NCBI RefSeq assembly: GCF_039613825.1 | Contig: NZ_CP154826.1 | Coordinates: forward strand, 2,976,001-3,040,000 | DNA: 64,000 nt | Direction of reading: 5' to 3' | DNA from: Diaminobutyricibacter sp. McL0608 | Lineage (GTDB): Bacteria; Actinomycetota; Actinomycetes; Actinomycetales; Microbacteriaceae | Shown here: positions 53,908 to 63,613 of the stretch, piece by piece | Position numbering within the stretch: position 1 is the stretch's first letter | Layout of the letters: each line of letters opens with the position of its first letter | Made by a program: the position numbers and the translations under genes | Notes under the pieces: model-generated | The model's input: the letters and a program-made list of their open reading frames with translations, nothing else | Database searches by the model: none | What the model was told of the DNA's origin: nothing

Positions 53908-54795
53908 TCAGAGCGACGCGTACACCTCGCGGAGAAGTGCGGCGGTCTCGCTCGGCGTCTTGCCGACCTTGACTCCGGCGGCCTCGAGGGCCTCCTTCTT
54001 CGCCTGGGCGGTTCCGGCCGAACCGGAGACGATGGCGCCGGCGTGGCCCATCGTCTTGCCCTCGGGAGCGGTGAAGCCGGCGACGTAGCCGACGACCGGC
54101 TTGGTCACGTTGGCCTTGATGAAGTCGGCCGCTCGCTCTTCGGCGTCGCCGCCGATCTCGCCGATCATGACGATCGCCTTGGTCTCAGGGTCGGCCTCGA
54201 ACGCGGCGAGGGCGTCGATGTGGGTGGTGCCGATGATGGGGTCGCCGCCGATGCCGATCGCGGTCGAGAAACCGAGGTCGCGCAGCTCGTACATCATCTG
54301 GTAAGTCAGGGTGCCGGACTTCGAGACGAGGCCGATCGGACCCTTGCCCGTGATGTTCGCGGGGGTGATGCCGACCAGCGACTCACCGGGGGTGATGATG
54401 CCGGGGCAGTTCGGACCGATGATGCGGGTCTTGTTGCCCTTGACCTTGGCGTAGGCCCAGAACTCGGCCGAGTCCTGCACCGGGATGCCCTCGGTGATGA
54501 CGACGACGAGCGGGATCTCGGCGTCGATCGCTTCTACGACGGCGTCTTTGGCGAACGCCGGCGGGACGAAGACGATCGACACGTCGGCGCCGGTCTTCTC
54601 GATGGCCTCGACGACCGTGCCGAACACGGGGAGCTCGACAGCACCATGGGTGACGGTGGTGCCGGCCTTGCGGGCGTTGACGCCGCCGACGACCTGGGTG
54701 CCCGACTTCAGCATGAGGGCGGTGTGCTTGGTGCCCTCACCGCCGGTGATGCCCTGGACGATGACCTTGGAATCCTTGTTGAGGAAGATAGACAT
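53908..54795 (-). CDS. sucD: Succinyl-CoA synthetase alpha subunit
   Basis: 295 residues. [26 protein letters not shown] is the CoA-binding Rossmann region, [12 protein letters not shown] the CoA contact, and [15 protein letters not shown] contains the phosphohistidine. It works with SucC to make succinate and ATP/GTP. It lies 11 bases after sucC and ends before a strong terminator. Confidence 0.97.
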   Translation of the reverse strand: MSIFLNKDSKVIVQGITGGEGTKHTALMLKSGTQVVGGVNARKAGTTVTHGAVELPVFGTVVEAIEKTGADVSIVFVPPAFAKDAVVEAIDAEIPLVVVITEGIPVQDSAEFWAYAKVKGNKTRIIGPNCPGIITPGESLVGITPANITGKGPIGLVSKSGTLTYQMMYELRDLGFSTAIGIGGDPIIGTTHIDALAAFEADPETKAIVMIGEIGGDAEERAADFIKANVTKPVVGYVAGFTAPEGKTMGHAGAIVSGSAGTAQAKKEALEAAGVKVGKTPSETAALLREVYASL

Positions 54796-54806
54796 TGTTG
54801 TCGTCC

Positions 54807-55970
54807 TTACTTTGCAGCCAGTTCGGCGGCCATGTCGGCGCCTTCGTCCATGGTGAGTGCGAGGGTGACCAGCGGGTGGGCGGCCTCGGTGAGGATGCGT
54901 CGGCCCTCGTCGACGTTGTTGCCGTCGAGACGGACGACCAGCGGCTTGTTCGCCTCGTCGCCGAGGATCTCCAGCGCCTTCACGATGCCGTTCGCGACGG
55001 CGTCGCAGGCGGTGATGCCGCCGAAGACGTTCACGAACACGCTCTTGACCTGAGGGTCGTTGAGGATCACGTCGAGCCCGGCCGCCATGACCTCAGCGGA
55101 TGCGCCGCCGCCGATGTCGAGGAAGTTCGCCGGCTTCACGCCGCCGTGGTTCTCACCGGCGTAGGCGACGACGTCGAGGGTGCTCATCACGAGCCCCGCC
55201 CCGTTGCCGATGATGCCGACCTCGCCGTCGAGCTTCACGTAGTTCAGGTCGCTGGCCTTCGCCTTCGCCTCCAGCGGGTCCGCAGCAGCCTTGTCTTCGA
55301 GCGCACCGTGGTACAGGTGGCGGAACCCGGCGTTCTCGTCGAGAGTGACCTTGCCGTCGAGCGCGATGATGTCGCCCTCCTCGGTCAAAACGAGCGGGTT
55401 CACCTCGACCAGCGTCGCGTCCTCGCCCTTGTACACGTCGTAGAGCTTCACGAACACATTCGCGACCTTCTCCACCAGTTCATCCGGGAAGCCGGCGGCA
55501 GTCGCGATCGCGACAGCCTTGTCGTAGTCGACGCCCACGATCGGGTCGACCTCGATGCGAGCGAGAGCCTCGGGCTTCTCCACCGCGAGCTGTTCGATCT
55601 CCATGCCGCCTTCGACGCTCGTCAGCGACAGGTAGGAGCGGTTGGCCCGGTCGAGGAGAACGGAGAAGTAGAACTCCTGCGCGATGCGGGCACCGCCGGC
55701 GACCATCACCCGACGGACCACGTGCCCCTTGATGTCGAGACCGAGGATCGCCTTCGCGGCCGCCTCCGCCTCGTCCGGGTTCTTCGCGACCTTCACACCG
55801 CCGGCCTTGCCGCGGCCTCCGACCTTGACCTGGGCTTTGACGACCACCACACCACCGAGCTTCTCGGCTGCTGCGCGCACCTCCTCCGGAGTATCCGCGA
55901 CGATGCCCGGAAGAACCGGAACCCCGTACTGTTCGAACAGGTCTCTGGCCTGGTACTCGTAAAGATCCAC
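54807..55970 (-). CDS. sucC: Succinyl-CoA synthetase beta subunit
   Basis: 387 residues. [22 protein letters not shown] is the conserved ATP-grasp N-terminus, [16 protein letters not shown] the nucleotide site and [11 protein letters not shown] the C-terminal ligase motif. TCA cycle, with icd elsewhere in the window. GTG start at 55970. Confidence 0.97.
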   Translation of the reverse strand: MDLYEYQARDLFEQYGVPVLPGIVADTPEEVRAAAEKLGGVVVVKAQVKVGGRGKAGGVKVAKNPDEAEAAAKAILGLDIKGHVVRRVMVAGGARIAQEFYFSVLLDRANRSYLSLTSVEGGMEIEQLAVEKPEALARIEVDPIVGVDYDKAVAIATAAGFPDELVEKVANVFVKLYDVYKGEDATLVEVNPLVLTEEGDIIALDGKVTLDENAGFRHLYHGALEDKAAADPLEAKAKASDLNYVKLDGEVGIIGNGAGLVMSTLDVVAYAGENHGGVKPANFLDIGGGASAEVMAAGLDVILNDPQVKSVFVNVFGGITACDAVANGIVKALEILGDEANKPLVVRLDGNNVDEGRRILTEAAHPLVTLALTMDEGADMAAELAAK

Positions 55971-56217
55971 GGTTATCCAATCCGCTGGTGCCGGCGCGCG
56001 CTCGTGGCGCCATCAATGTCCGTATTTTCGGCGAATTCCGGCCGAGATAGCTCGACGCCGAGACAAATTCGCCACTGAGAACTCTATCCTCTCCGACTGG
56101 ACGCCGGCGCACCGGCCTGTGGATGCCGTCTCCTCCACAAGACGGCCGGCAGCCACCCTGTCCACATTTCGCCTCCGGGCAGCGCCGACAGCTTTCGCGA
56201 CGTCGGACGCTGGGACC

Positions 56218-57663
56218 ATGTCACAACGAATCTCAGTCCTCGTCACCGCGGTCGCGGTGGCCGGTTTCATGCTCTTCTCCATCCTCGTCAGCTCGCTGGG
56301 CGCGCTGGCCCTCTCTGCGACCGGACCCGCCGTCGGCTTCCGATCGTCTGACGGATACTGGCTGGGCTCGTACCAGCTCGACGACGGCACCCGTGGGTTC
56401 TGCCTCGAAGCGGGCAAGACGTGGCCCGTCGGCCGGAGCACCGAACTTGTCGAGGGAGCGAGCCTCGGCTGGTTCACCAGTGCCGACGCCGCCCGCCTTG
56501 CCTACATTTCACGCACCTGGGCGATGTCAGACGACCGGGTCACGGCTGCCGGCGGCCAGCTCGCGACCTGGATCATCGCGGGACTGGGAGGTCACACCGA
56601 GCAGGAGCTCGCGTCCCGTGCCGGAGCCGACAGGGATGCCGTTCTCGCCCGGGCGCGTGCGATGGTGGGCGAGGCGACGAGCGAAGCGACGGCGTCCGTT
56701 GCAGCGAGTGCGGTGCTCGAACTCTCCGAGAGCGGGCCCGGCCGGCTCAGGGCCGAACTGAGGACCGAGTTGCTCGACGGGACCCTGGCGAACGTTCCGG
56801 GGGGACGGCACCGCGGGGCCGTAGAGCTCGTCGGCGCCACTTTCACCGACGGCTCGACCTCGTCTGAGATTGTGAACGGCACTGACGTCGAGGTCTTCCC
56901 GGTCTCGTCGGAGCCGACGATCGAGGTCGAGGCCACGGTTCGGTTCACGGAGCTTCCGTTCGGCGACCGCCTTCTCGTCGGCAGGTCCGGTGAGGAAGTG
57001 CAGGCACTCCTGATCTCCACACCCGCCTCCGCCGCAGCGTCGACCTCGGTCACCGGGGTCGGCGTCTCGCCGCGACCGATGCAGCCGGTCGTCACCACCC
57101 GCACCAGTCATCCGACGGCCGCACCGGGGGCGAGGGTCAGCGATCTCCTGCAAGTGGATGTCCTCGCCGGCGACGGCCTGCTTCCATCGTGGGGAGTGTT
57201 CGACGACGACAGCGGGATGTCCCCCATCATTGTGACCGTGGAGAGTTCGCTCCTCGGGCCGTTCGACTCGCCAGTCGAGCGATCGACGGCGATCCCGGCA
57301 GGCGCTCCTACCGTGTGCACCGTTTCGACGCAGGTATCGGGTCCGGGTGAATACCGAACGCCTGAGTGTGCGCTCGAAGACGCGGGCTACTACGTCTGGG
57401 TCGAGCGCATCGATCCCGGATCGGTGCCTGCCGAACAGGGCGGATCCCGAATTCGTCCCTGGCAGTCGGATTTCGGAGTGGCCTCCGAAGTGACTCTCGT
57501 CGAGGGCCCCGCGATGGCCACCGCGATGCTCGCCCAGACCGGCACACGCAACGAATACCTGGCACCCCTAGTCGCCGGCCTGACGATCGCCCTCGGTGTC
57601 GATCTGCTCGTTCTCGGCGTCGTCCGCGGCCGTCGGCGGTCGACTCGCAGCGTCCTCGGATGA
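56218..57663 (+). CDS. LPxTG-like (LAQTG) cell-wall-anchored protein with thioester-domain features
   Basis: 481 residues. A signal peptide of about 35 residues is followed by a domain with Cys62 in RGFCLEAGK and Gln114 in GGQLATWII, the Cys and (T)QxA-W signature of Gram-positive thioester (TQXA) domains that bond covalently to host or surface amines. Several beta-rich segments follow. LAQTG at 438-442, a membrane span and an RGRRR tail form a sortase signal of the LAxTG class E type. ATG at 56218 gives a normal signal peptide. The thioester itself is inferred. Confidence 0.75.
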   Translation: MSQRISVLVTAVAVAGFMLFSILVSSLGALALSATGPAVGFRSSDGYWLGSYQLDDGTRGFCLEAGKTWPVGRSTELVEGASLGWFTSADAARLAYISRTWAMSDDRVTAAGGQLATWIIAGLGGHTEQELASRAGADRDAVLARARAMVGEATSEATASVAASAVLELSESGPGRLRAELRTELLDGTLANVPGGRHRGAVELVGATFTDGSTSSEIVNGTDVEVFPVSSEPTIEVEATVRFTELPFGDRLLVGRSGEEVQALLISTPASAAASTSVTGVGVSPRPMQPVVTTRTSHPTAAPGARVSDLLQVDVLAGDGLLPSWGVFDDDSGMSPIIVTVESSLLGPFDSPVERSTAIPAGAPTVCTVSTQVSGPGEYRTPECALEDAGYYVWVERIDPGSVPAEQGGSRIRPWQSDFGVASEVTLVEGPAMATAMLAQTGTRNEYLAPLVAGLTIALGVDLLVLGVVRGRRRSTRSVLG

Positions 57664-57706
57664 ATCCGCTGGCATGATTGACCGCACCACCGGAGGGAGG
57701 CGGGAC

Positions 57707-58504
57707 ATGGGCAGACCACTTGGGGCACGCGATGTCGGCGCCGAGGCTGTACTGGTCGCGGGTGGCGGGCGCGCGATCCTCCTCCAGATCGCCCACCCTG
57801 CGGTCGGTCGCGGTGTCGTCGACCACAGCGATTTCGCTGCGGATCCGCTCCGTCGCCTGCGCGCCACTCTCACCTTCGCGTACGCGGCGGTCTATGGCTC
57901 GCCAGACGAGGTGCTCGCGGTCCAGCGCGCGGTCAATCATGCTCATGCACCGGTTCACGCCGCGGACGCCGCACCGGACGGCCCGGCGTACAACGCGTTC
58001 GATCCGCACCTCCAGCTGTGGGTCGCCGCGACTCTCTACGACTCGGCCGTCACCGTGTACGAACGTACCTTCGGCCCGATCGACGCCGAATCGGCCGACC
58101 GAATCTTCCAGGAGTATTCGGTCCTCGGCACAGCCCTCCAGGTTCCACCACATCTCTGGCCCAAAGACCGGCACGAGTTCGCCGCCTACTGGGCTGAGAC
58201 GCTCCCGACACTCAGAGTCACCCCGGCAACGCGGGCGGTGGCGTACCAGCTCCTGCACTCCCGGAACCTTCCGCTGTGGCTGCGAGTGGTGATGCCGGTG
58301 GCCCGGCTGGTCACTGCGGGCCTCCTGCCGACCCGGGTGCGGGTCGAATTCGGCCTGCCGTGGAACGCCCGCCGGCAGCGTCGATTCGATCGGCTCATGC
58401 GACTGACCGCCTCCGTCTACCCGTACCTGCCGGGCTGGCTCCGACACCGTCCGCGCAACATTCTGCTCGGCCGGCTCCGCCGCTCCATCCGGGCGGCAGC
58501 CTGA
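57707..58504 (+). CDS. Oxygenase MpaB family (DUF2236) protein
   Basis: 265 residues. AILLQIAHPAVGRGVVDHSDF holds the conserved His-Pro heme-ligand region of the MpaB/latex-clearing DUF2236 family, and FDPHLQLWVAATLYDS the central motif. Members are heme oxygenases or uncharacterised. ATG at 57707 follows GGAGG with good spacing; ATG at 57674 is possible. It converges with pcrA, with a 27-base gap. Confidence 0.83.
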   Translation: MGRPLGARDVGAEAVLVAGGGRAILLQIAHPAVGRGVVDHSDFAADPLRRLRATLTFAYAAVYGSPDEVLAVQRAVNHAHAPVHAADAAPDGPAYNAFDPHLQLWVAATLYDSAVTVYERTFGPIDAESADRIFQEYSVLGTALQVPPHLWPKDRHEFAAYWAETLPTLRVTPATRAVAYQLLHSRNLPLWLRVVMPVARLVTAGLLPTRVRVEFGLPWNARRQRRFDRLMRLTASVYPYLPGWLRHRPRNILLGRLRRSIRAAA

Positions 58505-58531
58505 GGCATCGGTTCAGGGGTGCGGCGAACC

Positions 58532-60976
58532 TCAGAGTTTCTCGATCGGTGCGATCTTGATCAGCAGCTTTTTCGTGCCGGCCTTCTCGAACTGGACGTG
58601 CGCGACACGCTTCGTGCCCTCGCCCGTCACGGCCGTGACGCGACCGTCGCCGAAGTCGGTGTGACGGATCCGGTCCCCGGCGCTCAGTTCGAGGTCGCCG
58701 TTGTCGCGCACGGTCGCCGTGATCCGGTTGGGCCACTCGACCTTGGGTCGATCCAGCGCCGGCGTCGAGAATCCACGCTGGCCCGTCTCCTCGCCCCATC
58801 GGGAACCGGGCCGGCGGGCGTTCAGCGCACGCGGCTGCGTGCCACCCCGGCTCGTCGCGGTGCCGGGAGACTGTTTCCAGTCGATCAGGTCGGCCGGGAT
58901 CTCCTGGAGGTACCGGCTCGGCATGGCCACCGCCGTCTCGCCGAACTGGGCCCGCGTCATCGCCAGCGAAAGGAAGAGACGCTTCTTCGCGCGCGTGATC
59001 CCCACATAGAAGAGCCTCCGCTCCTCAGCGGGTCCACCCGGTTCGCCGGCCGACATCCGGTGCGGGAGAAGGTCTTCTTCGACACCGGTCAGGAACACCG
59101 CGTCGTACTCGAGCCCCTTGGCCGTGTGCAGCGTCATCAGCGAGACCGTGCCACTCGAGTCGTCGATCTCGTCGGCCGCCGCGACCAGCGAGACCTCGGT
59201 GAGGAAGTCGATCAGCCCGCCGTCCGGGTTGTTGCGTACGAACTCCTTCGTGACGGCGACGAGTTCTTCGACGTTCTCGGCCCGCGCCTCGTCCTGCGGA
59301 TCGCGGCTCGACCGCAGAGCCTCGAGGTACCCGCTCTCGTCGAGCAGAAACGAGAGCACGTCCGCCACCGGTGAAGCTCCGGCCGGCGCGTTCGGGTCGG
59401 CCTTCACCGCTGCCTCGTCGAGAAGTGCCGACAGCTTCAGGATCGCGTTCGTGACCTTCGGGCCCAGCCCGAGCGAGGCCGCGTCGCGCATGGCGTCGCG
59501 GAACGTGATGCCGTTGTCGCCCGCATAGCTGGCCAGCTGGGTCTCCGTCGCCGGGCCGATCCCCCGCTTCGGCGTGTTCAGGATGCGCCTCAGCGCGAGC
59601 ATGTCGTCAGGGTTCGCCACCGCGATGAGGTAGGCCATCGAATCTTTGATCTCGGCCCGCTCGTAGAACTTCGTGCCACCCATGATTCGGTACGGCAGCG
59701 CCGATCGGATGAAGATCTCTTCGAGCGCCCGTGTCTGAGCGTTCGTGCGGTAGAACACGGCGATATCGCGATATGCCATGCCGTTCGAGTGCAGCTTCTC
59801 GATCTCGTCGGCGACGAACTGCGCCTCGTCGTGGCCGGAGTACCCGGTGAACCCGACGATCTTCTCGCCGTCGCCGACGGCGGTCCAGAGTTTCTTGTCT
59901 TTGCGGTCGAAGTTGTTCGCGATGACCGCATTGGCCGCGCTGAGGATGTTCTGGGTCGATCGGTAATTCTGTTCGAGGAGGATGACATTCGCACCGGGGA
60001 AGTCCCGCTCGAACTCGACGATGTTGCGGATGTCCGCGCCGCGGAAGGCGTAGATGGACTGGTCGGAATCGCCGACGACAGTCAGCGAGGCTCCCGGGAT
60101 GACGCCCACCGCATCCTGCAGAGACTTCACGTGAAGTCCCTGCTGTTCCAGATCGTCGGCGATCGCCGGAGCGATCGGCATCGTGAGCTCGCGGATCAGG
60201 GAGTACTGCGCGTGGTTGGTGTCCTGGTATTCGTCGACCAGGATGTGGCGGAAGCGCCGCTGATAGAGGGCGGCCACCCGCGGGAAGGCACGGAACAGAA
60301 AGACGGTCTCGCTGATCAGGTCGTCGAAATCGAAGGCGTTCGCCGAACGGAGTGCGCGGGTGTACTGACGGAAGATCTCGAGGAACATCACCTCCTGCGG
60401 ATCGCTGAGGTTCGCCGAACGGGCGTAACTCTCGATGTCGGAGAGCTCGTTCTTCAGTTTGGAGATCTTGCCCGCCACTCCGGCGACCGTGAAGCCGAGC
60501 GTGTCCGCGTCGAGCTCCTTGACGATGCGCTTGATGAGGGCGCGGGTGTCGCCGGAGTCGTAGATCGTGAAGTTGGCAGTCTTGCCGAGTGACTCGGCCT
60601 CGCGGCGGAGGATGCGCACGCACGCCGAGTGGAACGTCGAGATCCACATGCCGTCGGCGGTGCCCCCGAGCAGCGCCTGGACGCGCTCACGCATTTCGGA
60701 CGCAGCCTTGTTCGTGAAGGTGATCGCGAGGATCTGGCTCGGCCACGCCTCGCGCCGGTCGATGAGGCTGGCGATGCGGCGGGTGAGCACACTCGTCTTG
60801 CCCGAGCCCGCGCCGGCGACGATCAGAAGGGCCGGCCCGCGATATTCGACGGCCTGCCGCTGCTGCGGGTTCAGACCGTTCAGGAGCGCGTCATCTGCCG
60901 AAGGTGCTGACCGCCCGTCGAGGATGATGGGGGTTGCGGACGGGGCGGAAGGGTCCGAATCGAAAAGGCTCGTCAT
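58532..60976 (-). CDS. pcrA: UvrD/PcrA-type ATP-dependent DNA helicase
   Basis: 814 residues. Superfamily 1A motifs: VAGAGSGKTSVLTRRI (Walker A), ITFTNKAASEM (Ia), LVDEYQDTNHAQY (II), VGDSDQSIYAFRGAD (III), EQNYRST (IV), MTLHTAKGLEYDAVFL (V) and RRLFYVGITRAKKRL (VI). A C-terminal Tudor-like RNA polymerase-binding segment (RHTDFGDGRVTAV) is typical of PcrA. 3'-5' helicase in excision repair and replication. ATG at 60976 chosen for family N-terminus; TAAAAT at 60992-60987 is a -10 candidate. Confidence 0.95.
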   Translation of the reverse strand: MTSLFDSDPSAPSATPIILDGRSAPSADDALLNGLNPQQRQAVEYRGPALLIVAGAGSGKTSVLTRRIASLIDRREAWPSQILAITFTNKAASEMRERVQALLGGTADGMWISTFHSACVRILRREAESLGKTANFTIYDSGDTRALIKRIVKELDADTLGFTVAGVAGKISKLKNELSDIESYARSANLSDPQEVMFLEIFRQYTRALRSANAFDFDDLISETVFLFRAFPRVAALYQRRFRHILVDEYQDTNHAQYSLIRELTMPIAPAIADDLEQQGLHVKSLQDAVGVIPGASLTVVGDSDQSIYAFRGADIRNIVEFERDFPGANVILLEQNYRSTQNILSAANAVIANNFDRKDKKLWTAVGDGEKIVGFTGYSGHDEAQFVADEIEKLHSNGMAYRDIAVFYRTNAQTRALEEIFIRSALPYRIMGGTKFYERAEIKDSMAYLIAVANPDDMLALRRILNTPKRGIGPATETQLASYAGDNGITFRDAMRDAASLGLGPKVTNAILKLSALLDEAAVKADPNAPAGASPVADVLSFLLDESGYLEALRSSRDPQDEARAENVEELVAVTKEFVRNNPDGGLIDFLTEVSLVAAADEIDDSSGTVSLMTLHTAKGLEYDAVFLTGVEEDLLPHRMSAGEPGGPAEERRLFYVGITRAKKRLFLSLAMTRAQFGETAVAMPSRYLQEIPADLIDWKQSPGTATSRGGTQPRALNARRPGSRWGEETGQRGFSTPALDRPKVEWPNRITATVRDNGDLELSAGDRIRHTDFGDGRVTAVTGEGTKRVAHVQFEKAGTKKLLIKIAPIEKL

Positions 60977-61042
60977 GTCTTCAACGATTTTAGTCGCCAC
61001 CACTGTCAGCGGCGTCCGGCCGTCCACCGATCCTTGCGGGGT

Positions 61043-62074
61043 TCAGCCGCCGTCCCTGACCGCCACGGCGAGGTCGGGCTGGTCGGCGAAGACGCCGTCG
61101 ACTCCCGACCGCATGATCAGAGAGAATTCCGTGCGCCAGTCCCCCCAGGCCGAATCGGCCTCGCCGCGACGGAAAGCCTGGGGAAGGAAGTGGTTCTCCG
61201 GCCTGAGCGTCCAGCAGAACACCCGGAGACCCGCGGCGTGAGCGGTGTCGACGAGCTCCGAGGTCGGGTCGCCGTCCTCGTCCACCTGCTCCGGAGTGAG
61301 CACCATCGAGAGGTCGACACTGACGCCTTCCACCCGATGCGCCGCTTCCGCCGCACCGAGGGCGTAGAGTCCGACAGCCGTGAGGTCCTGGTCGTAGCCT
61401 GCGGCGTCGGAGCCCTGCGCGGCGATCCGATCGGCCGGCGCACCGGAGGACTCGACGAGGTAGAACCTGCGCCCCCGGTACCCGCGATGGTAGAGCTTCG
61501 AAAGCACCGTCTTCTCGAAGCTCTCGACGATCAGTTCCGGATTGTCGCCCCACCCCGTGTCCGACAGTTCGGCGTCGACGAGCTCGTCGAGGGGAAGCCC
61601 GATCGATTCGAAGTATGTCGCGTGCTTGAGTTCCGCGACGATACCGAGCAGCCTGGCCGCATCATCCGACGCCCGATCGACGATATCGATGAGATCCCGG
61701 AACCGCAGCAGCGGGTAGTGGCGGTCGAAACTGGCGCTCGCCTGCCGCAGGAACGGCACCCGCTCCCTGGCGCGAAGCGTCGCCAGCTCCGCCCAGGTGA
61801 AATCCTCCGTGAACCACCCCGTGATCACGACCCCGTCGATCTCCTTCGTGGAGCGACGGCCGGCGAATTCGGGATGCGCGGCCACGTCGGTCGTTTCGGA
61901 GATGTCGTTCTCGTGCCGGATCACCAGCACCCCATCGCGGGTCGCGACCAGGTCGGGCTCCACTGCATCCGCCCCCAGAGCGAAGGCAAGCTCATAGGCG
62001 GCCCTCGTGTGCTCGGGTCGATAGCCGGGCGCACCCCTGTGCCCGACCACGAGCGGATATGAATGCGCACGCAT
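61043..62074 (-). CDS. Glycerophosphodiester phosphodiesterase
   Basis: 343 residues. VVGHRGAPGYRPEHT and the following AVEPDLVATRDGVLVIRHE carry the His, Arg and Glu/Asp residues of the GDPD metal site; the C-terminal GVDGVFADQPDLAV closes the TIM barrel. It hydrolyses glycerophosphodiesters to glycerol-3-phosphate and an alcohol. No signal peptide, so cytoplasmic. ATG at 62074 has no Shine-Dalgarno sequence but a TATTAT -10 hexamer 6 bases upstream. Confidence 0.9.
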   Translation of the reverse strand: MRAHSYPLVVGHRGAPGYRPEHTRAAYELAFALGADAVEPDLVATRDGVLVIRHENDISETTDVAAHPEFAGRRSTKEIDGVVITGWFTEDFTWAELATLRARERVPFLRQASASFDRHYPLLRFRDLIDIVDRASDDAARLLGIVAELKHATYFESIGLPLDELVDAELSDTGWGDNPELIVESFEKTVLSKLYHRGYRGRRFYLVESSGAPADRIAAQGSDAAGYDQDLTAVGLYALGAAEAAHRVEGVSVDLSMVLTPEQVDEDGDPTSELVDTAHAAGLRVFCWTLRPENHFLPQAFRRGEADSAWGDWRTEFSLIMRSGVDGVFADQPDLAVAVRDGG

Positions 62075-62086
62075 GGACAGATAATA
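62072..62086 (-). promoter_or_regulatory. Leaderless-type -10 element (TATTAT) before the GDPD gene
   Basis: On the minus strand TATTAT (62086-62081), 6 bases, then ATG at 62074: the same spacing as the plus-strand elements at 702, 22443, 23350 and 34901. Confidence 0.5.
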
Positions 62087-62136
62087 GCTGCGGGATCCTG
62101 ACGGTCACCTGCTCATCCGAGTGCCAGAATCGTTTC

Positions 62137-62697
62137 GTGTCCGAGTCCGATCCCCAACCGCGATGGCGGGAGCCGGCATCCCTGCTCCCCCTCCACTGGG
62201 GCGCCTATCGCCCGCGACTGGTCTCGGGGCTCGCCGCAATCATGATCGGCACCGCGTGCATCCAGCTGACGAGCGCGTACAGCCTGCTCTTCCTGCTCGC
62301 GGGGTCTCTCATCCAGCCTGCAGGGTGGGCCGTCCTCCCCGCCCCCATCGGCCGCCGGGTGGCGGTCGTCCTCCCCGCGCTCGGGTTCACCTGGCTCATG
62401 CTCGGAGGGGCATCCTTCGCCTGGTGCTTCGTCGTACCGCTCGCCGCATGGCTCCTCGTTCGGCTCCGTCCGGCGATCTGTTACGTCGTGCTCGTCCTGC
62501 CGATCGCCTGCGGCATCGTTCTCTCGGGCGTGATCGCCGACTACAGCGGCTCCTGGATCTCATTCACGATCGGCAGCCTGGTCACCGTGGCAGCTGCGTG
62601 GGCGGCCCGCGGAATCGCGGTCTGGTGGTCGACGCACGCACCGCGGAGCGTCAGATCACGGCAATCTGTCAGCCCCCGCGACGGCGGACTCGACTAG
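62137..62697 (+). CDS. Small polytopic membrane protein, unknown function
   Basis: 186 residues with about five hydrophobic segments after a basic N-terminus. GTG at 62137 lies 6 bases after CAGAAT (62125-62130), a weaker form of the leaderless pattern. Divergent from the GDPD gene and 57 bases before the BI-1-like gene. No family recognised. Confidence 0.65.
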   Translation: MSESDPQPRWREPASLLPLHWGAYRPRLVSGLAAIMIGTACIQLTSAYSLLFLLAGSLIQPAGWAVLPAPIGRRVAVVLPALGFTWLMLGGASFAWCFVVPLAAWLLVRLRPAICYVVLVLPIACGIVLSGVIADYSGSWISFTIGSLVTVAAAWAARGIAVWWSTHAPRSVRSRQSVSPRDGGLD

Positions 62698-62754
62698 ATT
62701 TGAGGCAAAGCCGTTCAGCGGCCTTCCCGGTCCCACAAGGTGAGCAGAGGAACC

Positions 62755-63555
62755 ATGGCACTCGACAACCCCGCATTCTCGCGGAACAAGGCGTTCGCTT
62801 CCGAGGCGAAGACGACGACCGCCACCGCCGCTCCGAGCGCTGAGGCGCTCCAGCAGCTGTATGAATCGCCCGCCGCGTCGTCGCACGACACGGGTCGGAT
62901 GACGGTCGAAGACACGATCGTCAAGACGGCGATCAGCTTCGTGCTGCTCGTCGCAGGCGGTGCGGTCGGCTGGGCCTTCCCGGCCCTCTGGGTCCCTGCC
63001 GCGTTGGTCGGATTCGCTCTCGCTCTCGTCAACATCTTCAAGAAGAAGCCGTCGGCCCCGCTGGTTCTCCTCTATGCCGCAATCGAGGGCGTGTTCGTCG
63101 GCGCCGTCTCCGGTGTCTTCGAAGCCAAGTGGGAGGGCATCGTCGTCCAGGCCGTCCTGGCGACGGTCGCCGTGATCGCGGTGACCCTGGCACTCTTCGC
63201 GAGCGGCAAGATCCGCGCATCCGCGCGAGCCACGAAGGTCTTCCTCATCGCCATGGTGGGATACCTCGTCTTCTCGGTCATCAACCTGGTGCTCATGTGG
63301 ACGGGCGCGAACACCAACCCGTTCGGCCTGCGCGGTTCCGTCGAGATCTTCGGCATCCCGCTCGGGCTGGTGCTGGGCGTCCTCGTCGTCATCATGGGCG
63401 CCTACTCGCTGGTGCTCGACTTCGACTACATCCAGCGCGGAGTCGCCAACCGGGCACCACGTGAGTACGGCTGGAGCGGCGCCTTCGGCATCATGGTCAC
63501 CGTCGTCTGGCTGTACCTCGAGATCCTCCGCATGTTCGCGATCGCGCGAAACTAG
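62755..63555 (+). CDS. Bax inhibitor-1 / YccA family membrane protein
   Basis: 266 residues. An N-terminal cytoplasmic tail (ALDNPAFSRNKAF, then a Thr/Ala-rich stretch) precedes seven membrane spans; SAPLVLLYAAIEGVFVGAVSG and the LVLDFDYIQRGV segment are hallmarks of the actinobacterial BI-1/YccA group. Possible calcium-leak or membrane-stress role; not shown here. ATG at 62755 has AGAGGAA upstream; GTG at 62740 is less likely. Confidence 0.87.
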   Translation: MALDNPAFSRNKAFASEAKTTTATAAPSAEALQQLYESPAASSHDTGRMTVEDTIVKTAISFVLLVAGGAVGWAFPALWVPAALVGFALALVNIFKKKPSAPLVLLYAAIEGVFVGAVSGVFEAKWEGIVVQAVLATVAVIAVTLALFASGKIRASARATKVFLIAMVGYLVFSVINLVLMWTGANTNPFGLRGSVEIFGIPLGLVLGVLVVIMGAYSLVLDFDYIQRGVANRAPREYGWSGAFGIMVTVVWLYLEILRMFAIARN

Positions 63556-63573
63556 CGACCTGATCGATGAAGA

Positions 63574-63608
63574 AGGCCGGTGCGGATTCGTTCCGCACCG
63601 GCCTCCTT
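63574..63608. terminator. Bidirectional terminator between the BI-1-like gene and guaA
   Basis: Arms 63574-63586 and 63592-63604 are perfect 13-bp complements with a 5-base loop, followed on the plus strand by a CCTTTT tract. It lies between converging genes and can serve both. Confidence 0.88.
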
Positions 63609-63613
63609 TTCGC

